A stretch of DNA of 64,000 nucleotides from Ascaris suum (Eukaryota > Nematoda > Chromadorea > Rhabditida > Ascarididae): NCBI GenBank assembly GCA_013433145.1, contig CM024175.1, forward strand, positions 7,610,516 through 7,674,515, written 5' to 3'. The notes below the pieces were generated by a model, which saw only the letters and a list, made by a program, of their open reading frames with translations, did not search any database and had not been told where the DNA came from. Below, one piece after another: positions 54,736-64,000 of the stretch. The translations under genes and the position numbers were made by a program. Numbering within the stretch: position 1 is the stretch's first letter; every line of letters begins with the position of its first letter.

Positions 54736-57700
54736 TTGCTTCATCTTATTTGGACACATGCCCACCGAACGGGCATCTTCTCGCTTCACGTATTTCCTTA
54801 TAGGCAAATCAGCCTAATACGTCGTGTGGGGTATTGTGTTGCAAATGCTTTTCGCATTTCCCAGTAATAAATTGTATAGTCACTATAAGCTGGTTTCTTC
54901 GGTATCTACGCGTTTATCTCGAGTTCTTACTTATTTGTTAAAAACTCTTCAATTACACAAGTGAAATAACCAAATGCATGTTTTCCATGCTAAATGCTTC
55001 ACATTAATGTGTTGCTGACGGAAACTATGCCGTTACCATTTTTTTCCTTCTTGCATGTGTACCTCTGGTGATATTTCCTTACGGTGATCCAAAAAATCGA
55101 ATAAAAATATTTGAGGACTTGTTTCTTGCTCGTCGATGCGCTGTGAAACCCGTTTCTTGATCGGGTCGTTAATTTATTTCATTAGTTTTGCATCTGTAGA
55201 ATTATGTCGATACGTGATGATCAGATCCACGCCCATAAAAAGCTTATTTCTTGCTCTTCTAATAATTATATCAATGAAGTTTGTAGAGCATCTCAACTAT
55301 CGAACAATACTCAATAATTTGTGCATTTCAGTGGTCATCTATGATCGTCAGTTGCAAGAGGAGAAGAGGGCAATTAGGGGGTGGTAGCGAGCGAGCCATA
55401 GCGGATGTCTTTTGGTGAGCGTTGTGCCAATCACTGATTGGGTATCCATATGAGATGAGCATCTGCACACCAGATCGCGTTGCATTGATGATGAGAGACT
55501 TGCGTTCCACATGCCTGGAGTTTGTTGGGAATTACAAATTTCACACGGGAAGAAGCGTTGTGAAAGCATACAACATTTTTGAAAGGGAAGTTTGGGAGCT
55601 GGCTTATGGCGAGCTGCCATTTTTTGGGTTTGAGGAATGAGGCAGACGCGTGTCTTCGGTGATGGGACTGAGGGGTACGAGTTGGATTTTATTCCGTGTA
55701 TGAAGAAATGCTTTATGATTTTAATGAACTAGCGTGTTTTTTAAATCAAAAGTTGACATCATGGGTTTTATTAAGGGTCGGCTAAATGACTTCCGTTATC
55801 GGAGTCGGTGCAGGCGGACTCGTTTTTTACACCACGTTCGAGGTTGGGGTCATAAATTTCCACTGTTTTCACTATTTGGAACGTTTCTTCCTAAGTAGCA
55901 GTATTTTGTGGAGAAGGAACGTGCATAATATTTCTGACCCGGAAATCAATCCCTTTGACCTTGGTAGTTTCCGATACAAATCCCGAAATCAGAAGCTCGA
56001 AGGACTGCCATCCATTAGGTCTATTTCAATGGCGGTTTTGTTAGAAAATCAGCAAATTTATTCAAATGTTGTGCTGCAACCGGTTGAATTCGGTCGTGGT
56101 GAAGGCAAACGATATACCAATTGCTGCGTGAATTTAAAAATGTGGCCATTTAAGATTTATCCGCACATCTTTCCCTCATATTCGAAAATTTGGATGTGGG
56201 TCGAGGGGAACGACAAGTTTTTATCGAATATACGATTGCTGTGTATAGTGCTGCGTTCCACGTACTGCTCCTATTGCAATTGGAGATGTACAAATGTGAA
56301 AATTGGGGTGCATGTTATTCAGTCGCACGCATTTTATGATGGAGTTCATGCTTCAGATGCTGTGTAACCAATTTTTTGGTATCACTGAGACGAACGGTGA
56401 ATTCAGGTTCAGTGTTTTCGCTTGTTATGAGTGATTTCTTGGCGAATCAGTCACAAAACTTCGCTATTCGGCAACGTAGAGAAAACGCGTAATATGCACG
56501 GGATGAGGCATGAATACAAATATCTCACGAAACGGATGAGCATCAAGCATTTCATAACGTTTTTTCTCAAGGCGACAACCTTCGGGGTTTCAACCGTTGA
56601 AAGCAGGCGTGGAGCGAGCAGGCATCATCAAACTTCTGAGCATTATTCAGGAACTCTGAGCGTTTTCGAATTTTGCAGCTTTGGTCCGGCCGTGGTTGAA
56701 ATTCTGAGTATAAAACTGCTTTCTGCTGAGAAGCATATTAGGCTTTGTTGACGTGAACTTAAGAAATCTGTTAGTGACATTCACCTCGCAGGAATCCGAA
56801 TCTGCAGGTGAAAGATCATCAGTTGAGATTCAGAAACTCATGTATCCATCCACTAAAGGTGCATGATGTCACATTAAGGGTTGTACGCACTGCACACAGG
56901 ATGGGCATTGGTATGGGATCGGCTGTATAACTGAGCTATCATCCAGAAGGGGAGTAACAGAACCAGGAGCTTGGAAGGTCTGTGAAATTGTATTTTCGAA
57001 CAAGACGTTTCAGCAACCTCATCATCTTTCAATGAGGGATTGCAAAAGCACAGGCTCAGCGTTCACTAAATACGGTCCTCATTTTGATTGTATCTGCAAC
57101 GAGATGAGCGCTCGTTGTTTATTTTCGGTGATCTCCGATTCTCATTGTCTCGAATGCCTTAATGCATAGCATTTGGTGTGGATTGTCCAGACTGCATTTG
57201 TTTCGTAATTGTAGTTTGAGGTATCTGCCGTTTGCGCCATAGCGGACTAGGGGATTTGTCATTTAGGCAGTTCTGGGTCAGCTTCCCAACATTAACAAAA
57301 ATTCCACTCAAAGAATTCCTCTAGTGCAAACGCGCATCCTAGATTTCTCTCCTTTTTGTTTTGTCCACTCTACGAAATTGTTATGTCCACTTTGTTGTTC
57401 CACGTTGGATTTTAGTCGGAAGTGTTATCACTGAGTCGAAACTTTGGTTACATTTTTGCTTTAAACTCAGCGTTCATTCAATCATTTATTAAATGGTTCT
57501 GTTGGCTTGATCACTTTCGATGAATCTGTAGTTATCGTTGAGTCAGCATATATCGATTGGTGGTCGGCAGATGTCACCGCTACTGTTACTTGCTTAATTT
57601 ACAATGAAGCAGGTGACTCCTTTTTGCGATTAGGCTTGCACACATCACTGTGGGCAACGCACGTTTGCGCTTCTGAGAATCCCCATCGCAGCTTTGAAGA

Positions 57701-58024
57701 GGCACGGAATATGTTGTGCGAGTGCTCGCAGAGGGGGGAAACCTCATTTTTCATTGGATTCTTCCCCTTACCTGAATGTATCCTCCCTCTCCCGGCCATC
57801 TCAAATTGGTGTGGAAATATTTGCATACGATCGACAGGGAATTGTTGCGCGTAATTTGTGAATAGGGACGCTGATATTAAGTTTGCGTTGCCGTTCGTCG
57901 TTAACTTTATGCATATTTTCGTGGCGGTATTGTCCATGAGCGAATAGCTCGTGCATTGTAGCGCGAGTATTTTTGAGTGCTGGTTGCGAGGTTTGATTGG
58001 TGTAGTGTTCAAAACAACGGCAAC
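54736..58024. other. spacer between the two zinc-finger copies
   Basis: Holds the 3' UTR of copy A and the promoter of copy B. The longest open frame of the window (193 codons, 55786-56367 +) is here but has no recognisable domain or clear start context. Nothing else seen. Confidence 0.45.
54866..54871 (+). terminator. candidate poly(A) signal for zinc-finger copy A
   Basis: AATAAA 131 bp downstream of the stop at 54735 on the coding strand. Confidence 0.55.
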
Positions 58025-58868
58025 ATGACGCGCGGTCCGATGAAGATGCAGGCGAAGGCGAAGAACATGAAGAAGCAAGAGGCGTTGAAGAAATCAATTG
58101 GACATGATCAGAAGGGCGCATGTCTTAAATCGCTCATTTACAAATGCACCGTTTGTATGGTATGTCGATTCATTTATGCGTTTTTTTTCGCGAAATTTTA
58201 AACTCCCTTTTACGATATATGCATCTGCTGTTTAGAAAAGGGTTAATCCTCCTTTTCTTTCATGTGTTTCATGTGTTCATATGTTAACTGTGCAACGTGC
58301 AGTCGGCGTTTAGCTTCAGTACGATGATGTACGGCATTTTTTTGCGTAGCATCGCATCTTTCGTGCGCGTGGAGTACCTATTGTGTGGGGGAGGGGAAGA
58401 AAGGGGTAGATGGAAAAAGGAAAGGAGCCGTTCATTGTTGCAAATTGACAAGCAAGCGCAATTTTTCATGTTCTTGTAAATTTAATATCGATTTCGATTG
58501 TCTTTCCAATTAGAATCCTTAGTGAAAACAGCGCAGAGAGATTAGAAACAGCGATTTTCTTATTGATGTGATATTTTTTTCTAATATATCCTTCATAAAC
58601 GTATAGGTATGTTGCTGGGTGGGAATGTTTCTTAGAGACTGTTGTTTTCTCTTCGCTGTTACGTTATATTTTTTTTTCCATCATCCTCCTAAGAACTTAA
58701 CTGTATCATTAAGTTCTAGCCGAGTCGTCTGTTTTTATTGTGAACGCATTTCAGGCACAAATGATGGATAAAAGGAGCTATAAAGAGCATTTCGAGTCGA
58801 AGCATCCGAAGAATCCCCTACCGGCTGAATTGGTTGATACAGAGCGGGGTGAGGGATCCTCTTCATAA
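58025..58868 (+). CDS. ZNF706-like C2H2 zinc-finger protein, tandem copy B
   Basis: Exons 58025-58159 and 58755-58868 (TAA) join in phase 0 for 82 residues. The intron sits at the same codon as in copy A, directly after CTVCM. Start MTRGPMKMQAKAKNMKKQEA, then IGHDQKGACLKSLIYKCTVC and, after the intron, AQMMDKRSYKEHFESKHP keep both Cys and both His. The tail is extended to TERGEGSSS, six residues longer than copy A and ending in Ser. The N-terminal basic segment has diverged (M/K for Q residues) while the finger is conserved, suggesting both copies are functional and under constraint at the metal site. Same strand as copy A, 3.3 kb away, with a shorter intron (595 bp). Confidence 0.95.
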
Positions 58869-61800
58869 CTGCTCCATAATCTATACAGTCTACAATCGGG
58901 AAGCGTCATTTCGACGTTACATCAACATTCTTGCATTAAGCCGTCGTGTTGTGTCCATAATAGCACCCCGTTGTTTCTTTCTCAAGACTCCATTATGCTT
59001 TTCATGAACGGAGCTCTTGCATTGTCTCCGATGACTTTGTTTACTGTTTATGCCCTCGGTGGTTAATGTCGACTGTAATGCTGCAAAGGACACGCGTAGT
59101 CACCATTTGATGTCGTATACTGATTATTTCATTTGATTTTTCTTGAATGTAGTTCCGTTTTGCCTGTTGTGTGAAACGCTGACCGAGCAATCGGAAAGGG
59201 GAAGGGTGGGAGTTGGAAATCGGCATGAAATGGGGCGGTAAGGGGAGAGAGGTGCAAGAACAGAGCATTCTGATGGCTATAAGTTGTGGGGTACGTGGTC
59301 TTTTTATTGTTCCGCTTGTGAATGTGTTTCATGTGTCGTCGGACCCAAGAGATATTCCTTTGAATGAAATGCGCTGCTCCTGGCAAACGATCCTGACAGT
59401 AGTGGTTGTTTTATGCTTGTTTTCGGTTTATTCAAATGGCTCGATGGGTAAGATTGAGTGCTCTAACGGGAAGTCGTAAAATATGAAGTTTCGCGACTTA
59501 TCGGGCGAATAAGAGTTGGTTTAGTGTATTTCGAGCAGAGGCTTGCAGGTCGTTTTTGATTTTGTCACGCATATTAGCCGTTCAGCGAGGTTTGGACAAA
59601 TATATGGATATCTTTGTCACAAAACACTTTTATAGAAGCCGGAAATATGACAATTTCGGAGGCACGAGGAATACCCTAACAGTATAACCGATCGGTGATA
59701 AAACCCCCCTCTTACGGCATTCAGACGGTCGTACCATCAACAGGAAAGGGATGAAGAGGAACTATTGCTGCAATCCGCTCCCTCGTTGTGTCATTTTTCC
59801 TGAAACATCGGAATGATGTCCTGCTCAAAGGATATCATTGAGGGTGTCGAGGGCATCCCTTTCACATATTTGTCTAACTGTTGCGTCTGTGCTGTTCGTC
59901 GACATCACCAGCATATTATTACCGCTATTGTTGAAACACACAGCGTGCGCCTTATTAAAGGATTATTCCGCAAAGTAACTATACACTGAACATCGTGGAG
60001 AAAGGGGGCGAAGGACAGGAAAATCTGTGCGCAGAGGTTGTACTCGTTGTTTTGGAGGTTCAGTTGTATTTCTTCATGAACGAACCTTTGGGCTATTATA
60101 GAAGCAATGCTGTCCGGCATACCTTGCGACATAAATTCAGTGAACCTCGTAAGCGACTTCTAGCCAGCTGAAGGGAGAAATGGGTGTCCAGACGTGGACA
60201 TCCGTGTTCGTCCCGTTTGAAGGGAGGGTCACCGTAATGCTAGATGCAGCATATTTGAGTTAGTTTTTTCTACATCGCATTAGGAGTGGATTAATGCGCA
60301 CTGATTTGGCATCGCACGAACCACCAGAGTATGTTGACGCGGTTTAGGAGAGGCGACTGATCTTTCTGAATGACGCTTCGAGCCTTGCATGATTGCAGCA
60401 TAAGACGGATTACGCGCCTAGCCGAGCTATTCTGCATTCAGCGATCAGCCAGCAACGAAACCAGCGATTAGGTATAACAATGCGGACAGTCGTTTGAATA
60501 ATATTCTTGTTCGGAACTGCCGTTGTGTTTTTGTGACTTACACACTTGACGATTCTACAAAGTAATTAACCTGTTGCATCTGTAGTATAATGTGCGAAGG
60601 GCCCCGCAGATGACAACTCCCGTCGTGGCATGCTGGATCGTTTCCCCGCGGGGATGAGGGAGTTTTCCATGCTCGTGAAGCTCTCGCGGTGGTCGATGGG
60701 TTGGGGAACGTTTGATTTTTATCAGGATAGCGTCCTCGATTGTGATGTTGCGCATATCGTGTTTACATGAAACCACGATAGATAAGCAAACCTTGAAAAG
60801 TCGCGGCGCCGGATATGGTGGCATGCTTGGTTCGGGGGCTGAATAGGCTGGGCTGTGGCGTTTGTTGCGAGTGAACATTTGAAAGGTATCTTCGTGGGGA
60901 GTACGATCTATCCAGAAAATCTCCGAGCACGTGGAGTCTTGTTCGGGATGTCGAGAGTTGGTCTCTTCTGTGAATCAACGCTGAGGCATACGTCATTCGT
61001 CTAAAAACAAGTTGAAACACCAAATCTCGCAAACGGTCGAGCGACACTCTTTGAAGAAATTTTCCAACACCTTGCGTGGGCGCTGTACATAGGTGGCTGC
61101 ACAGTTCTTTAGTGCATCGTGCAGGGGGTGATGTAATCAACGTAAAAGCGCACCATGTCGAAACACGTGTGGACCTACGCTTCTTAAGGCGACCGTTTTT
61201 ATTAGGAGACCGTTCTTACGGGGTTCGCATTATTTGGATGTGATATGTTCGTAGAAGTGTCATGTTTGAGCTGCAGTCTCGCCGAATCATCGCGTTCGGA
61301 CGACACTTGTTTAATGCGGCAGCTGCAGATGAAGTCGAAAAGGTGTGTTTGCGTGAGACACTTTGGCGCGGAGATGGATGGCACCTGCTACAGGATTCCT
61401 GAGTAATGCTTGGCAGTGAAGTGTTCGCATCAAGAATGCTCCTGGACGCGAGTAGGTAGCGTAATATTGCACTGTTTTCGAATTCTGCAATGGTGTGGGG
61501 AGGGTGCGAGATACTCCAGGGAGGGGGGGGGGGGGGGGAGAGTGATTTCTTTGCAACAGAAACGATAAAAATTGTAAACTGCAACGGATCTGAGGCCATG
61601 AACGAGATAGAAAGCTCTGTGACATGACATCTGGACATAACGTATGACAGCCTCACCATTTTATTGCAGAGAGTACAGCTCGCGAACGTTTCGGTAGAGT
61701 AGGACATAACGTAGCACACTTAAAGAAATTTTCCGGCCGGTATGGCGTAATACAACTCATGAAATTATAGGTCTGATACAATATACTGTTGCACTATTTA

Positions 61801-62037
61801 TGAAATTTTGATACCATAGATAGTATAATGTAGTTTAAGAAACTTCCGAGGTGAAGCATAACGTAAAACAATTATCGAAATTTGGTTTCTATTTTTTCGT
61901 TTTGTTCCTTCCAACTCTTCGAAGTGAAAATAATTAGGTCATCGCTCGCATATATAATACACTACCGGTCAACGGCGTTTTTTCGAGGTCGAAATGATGA
62001 GAAGCCGATAGTAGAATGAAGGAGGAGGGAACCGCAC
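58869..62037. other. stretch without a supportable gene, partly G+C-rich
   Basis: From about 60.2 to 61.7 kb the base composition is clearly higher in G+C than the rest of the window. Minus-strand frames there (60878-60555, 61140-60763) are Pro/Arg/His-rich; they may be a decayed mobile element or a diverged gene, but carry no motif I can name. A 16-G run lies at 61523-61538. Confidence 0.4.
61523..61538 (+). repeat. poly-G run (16 G)
   Basis: Sixteen consecutive G residues; on the minus strand it creates a spurious poly-proline in overlapping frames. Confidence 0.95.
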
Positions 62038-62487
62038 CTTGTGGGACGCCGACATCAACAATTTTTTCCTTGAGCTAGTGCTTGCATTATGAAGCTCCTC
62101 ATTTTGCTCCTCTTCAGATAGCTTCTCTTTAGCCGGAAATTTTCCATCCATCGAAACATGCTTCTCATGAGCTGTATTGTTTTCAGCTTTCGTGATACCA
62201 GCTTGAACGACATTCTTCTTTTGAGAGATCCATTCGGCCCACCGCTTCCAGTAAATGTTTCTGTTAGGTGTTTCGCGAAAAGTATAGTGAAGACATAGCA
62301 TTTCCGGCTTCAACACAAGTTTGCAAGAAGTTCGAACAATTTTGACACGACAATGCTTACAACAGGCAATTGCGATGAATACTAAAAGAATAGTCAGTTC
62401 CGATAGATGGCCGTAATTTGGCGCATTTCTCGTATCTTTATATGTGACAGTCACATTTGCAAGTTTCAATTCACCAGTGTTTTTCCA
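62038..62487 (-). CDS. large exon of an unidentified single-pass membrane protein
   Basis: Minus-strand segment open for about 150 codons, from a possible acceptor near 62487 to a donor CACAAG|GTGCGG at 62038 (unspliced, the frame stops at 61969). It encodes an extracellular piece with an N-glycosylation sequon (LANVTVTYKD), one hydrophobic helix with a Cys-rich end (LTILLVFIAIACCKHC), then a cytosolic part with aromatic and basic residues (NRNIYWKRWAEWISQKK) and an acidic, Lys-rich tail (EKLSEEEQNEELHN). Codon use and length argue for real coding. The family is not recognised; the signal peptide or first exon should lie at 62.5-63.5 kb and the last exon below 62.0 kb. Confidence 0.5.
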
Positions 62488-63598
62488 CCAAATCACTCAA
62501 TCAAGAAGAGTCCGGCACGTCATGATTTCTATCTGGCAGGATGTTTTATTTGAAATTCGATGAAATCCTCGCATTTTGCTTTACTGCGTGTTCTTTGAAT
62601 GTCTTTAATAAATAGCGATGTTGAGCTCGACGAACTTTTTTTAACTGTATTCGGGCATCCTATTTTTCGGGTATCCTATTTTGCTATGTACTAACGTCTA
62701 TGCTAGATGTTCCTATTAAACGTATCCTGATCGAATATACTGTCTCAGCGAGTTTCCTGATCCTCCTACCAACTTCATGCAGGACTTCTCCGGCTCACGA
62801 AGTCAAAACCTGCTTCTCAAGAAACCGCAGTAGAGATGAGGATAGCCCATGTGGCACCGGGATGGGGGGAGGGGATGGGGTCCCGGTGCTCTGGAGGAAT
62901 CGGCTTTGGAAAACGAAGTTGTGAAATTTCTTCAGCGCAGGCTTCCCTAGTCCGCAAACGATGACTCATCTCAATGACCCTCCCAACACCAATGCGCATG
63001 GGCCACCAGACGAACTTCGCCTGGCACATCCCTCGAAGAAGAACAGCTGAGTCACTCGTGGCCCTTCAATATGTTGTCACACACATGAGTTGAGGGATGA
63101 CGGTGTGTGCACAGCGCTCGTTGGATCGACCCTCAACTGCCTTGCCACAATGCGCTCTGCCATTCTTTTGTTCGCTCGTACTGCAGTCTATGCCTATGCA
63201 TTTCTTTCGAACCACTACAATTGCTGCTGCCAGGTTGTTTGTGATGAAGTATGAGTGCGGGGCGCAGATTTCAACAGGAAAACATTTAATTCTAACTTTG
63301 GTTATCATTTATTACAGGCAGTTCGTTACAAGTGAACTGGAAGACCTGGACACCAGCAGAATGACACCACACGATATCCGTTCACACCACAACCTATATT
63401 CCATGGGCACATCAGTGAATTATTAGTGCTCACCCTCCCCTTGGACTCGACAGGATGCTTTCGACGATGTTTTCTTGCAACTACTGAACAACCAAGAATT
63501 TTCGTGCTTCTACGCGAAAAGCATAATTCCTCAAAAACCCTATCTATCCACTCCCCACCTTCCCTATGGGACCACCCTGGTTGTGTCAGTATAGCAGC
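62488..63598. other. spacer between two minus-strand genes
   Basis: Minus frame 63029-62817 (70 codons from an ATG, MCQAKFVWWPMRIGVGRVIE) looks moderately coding and could be an upstream exon of the 62038-62487 gene, but has no verified splice partner. The rest looks like 3' UTR and flank. Confidence 0.4.
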
Positions 63599-64000
63599 TT
63601 ACTCAAATTTATAACCAGGTTTCGCTTTTCTGCAAAGCACCATCTGCGTGTGGACAGGTGGTCCGACCAGGACGTTCTCCTTGCCATTGAATGCCGAGCT
63701 TGCCCTCTCATTTCTGATGTCAACCTGAAAAATAACTTTCTTTTCGACGAATCTTAATTTTTGATACAAAAGATGCGACTCGCAGTCTAAGTGTGGTAGC
63801 GATGCCGAAATGAGGTGAAGAAAGCTTGCCTTGCCAAGAATCTGTTTCCCTTCCCATGTGATGACACACGGCGAGATGATGCCTTTGGGGTAGTCGACGT
63901 ACACCGGAATCCATTCTTTTGCATCGAACCCTCCGCACACTGAGAAAGGTTGCCAGCTGTAGTCGAATCCTCGAATGTTGTCGCTAAGCTCGACAAGCAC
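63599..64000 (-). CDS. 3' end of an unidentified gene, runs off the window
   Basis: Minus-strand exons 64000-63830 (continuing beyond the window) and 63724-63599 (TAA). The 105-bp intron between them begins AAG|GCAAGC, a GC donor, and ends ATTTTTCAG. The intron is a multiple of three without a stop, so retention would insert 35 residues (ASFLHLISASLPHLDCESHL and onward). The visible protein reads GFDYSWQPFSVCGGFDAKEW, IPVYVDYPKGIISPCVITWE, GKQILGK, then after the intron VDIRNERASSAFNGKENVLV, GPPVHTQMVLCRKAKPGYKF. Beta-rich and Trp/Gly-rich, it may be an extracellular or DM9-like repeat domain, but the resemblance is weak and I do not assign it. Confidence 0.6.
   Translation of the reverse strand: MLVELSDNIRGFDYSWQPFSVCGGFDAKEWIPVYVDYPKGIISPCVITWEGKQILGKASFLHLISASLPHLDCESHLLYQKLRFVEKKVIFQVDIRNERASSAFNGKENVLVGPPVHTQMVLCRKAKPGYKFE

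Noticed and set aside
61216..61719. 167-codon minus-strand frame with a poly-proline stretch
   Set aside because: The prolines come from a 16-G run on the other strand, and overlapping frames are equally open; no domain or splice support.

Overview
The window is eukaryotic nuclear DNA from a nematode (inference). Coding capacity is broken into short exons of 60-270 bp. Introns start GT (twice GC) and end in TTTCAG or TTTTAG, one intron is only 44 bp, and several proteins read as nematode-type members of conserved families. Introns of 1-4 kb, long AT dinucleotide arrays and roughly 37-40% G+C by eye would suit a large-intron parasitic nematode such as an ascaridid, but the species cannot be fixed from sequence alone. 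I see no prokaryotic, viral or CRISPR feature, and no rRNA, tRNA or spliced-leader gene that I can support.

Layout. 0.4-7.6 kb (+): a CRAL-TRIO/GOLD (SEC14-like) lipid-binding protein in at least eight exons. 8.2 kb (+): a possible 81-residue single-pass membrane protein. 14.0-19.2 kb (-): eight exons of a ZIP8/ZIP14-type metal transporter (EELPHELGD motif), with a second, alternative version of its third membrane segment left in the preceding intron. 22.8 kb (-): an orphan exon. 29.2-33.0 and 34.9-36.7 kb (+): two tandem copies of an unrecognised single-pass membrane protein family sharing intron positions and phases. 39.5 kb (+): an orphan exon. 40.7-45.8 kb (+): mitochondrial ribosomal protein L12 in three exons, with a short coding segment on the opposite strand inside its second intron. 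52.1-54.7 and 58.0-58.9 kb (+): two tandem ZNF706-like zinc-finger genes. 62.0-62.5 and 63.6-64.0 kb (-): a membrane-protein exon and the 3' end of a gene running off the window.

The genes do not form a pathway: they are separate housekeeping or membrane genes in a gene-sparse region. The main pattern is recent local duplication (two tandem pairs within 30 kb). The strongest candidate for something undescribed is the duplicated membrane-protein family at 29-37 kb, followed by the alternative membrane segment of the ZIP gene. Exon boundaries were joined by hand from splice signals, phase and family resemblance. Where phase was consistent through the whole gene (ZIP, L12, both ZNF706 copies, membrane copy 1) the models are firm; elsewhere they are partial.
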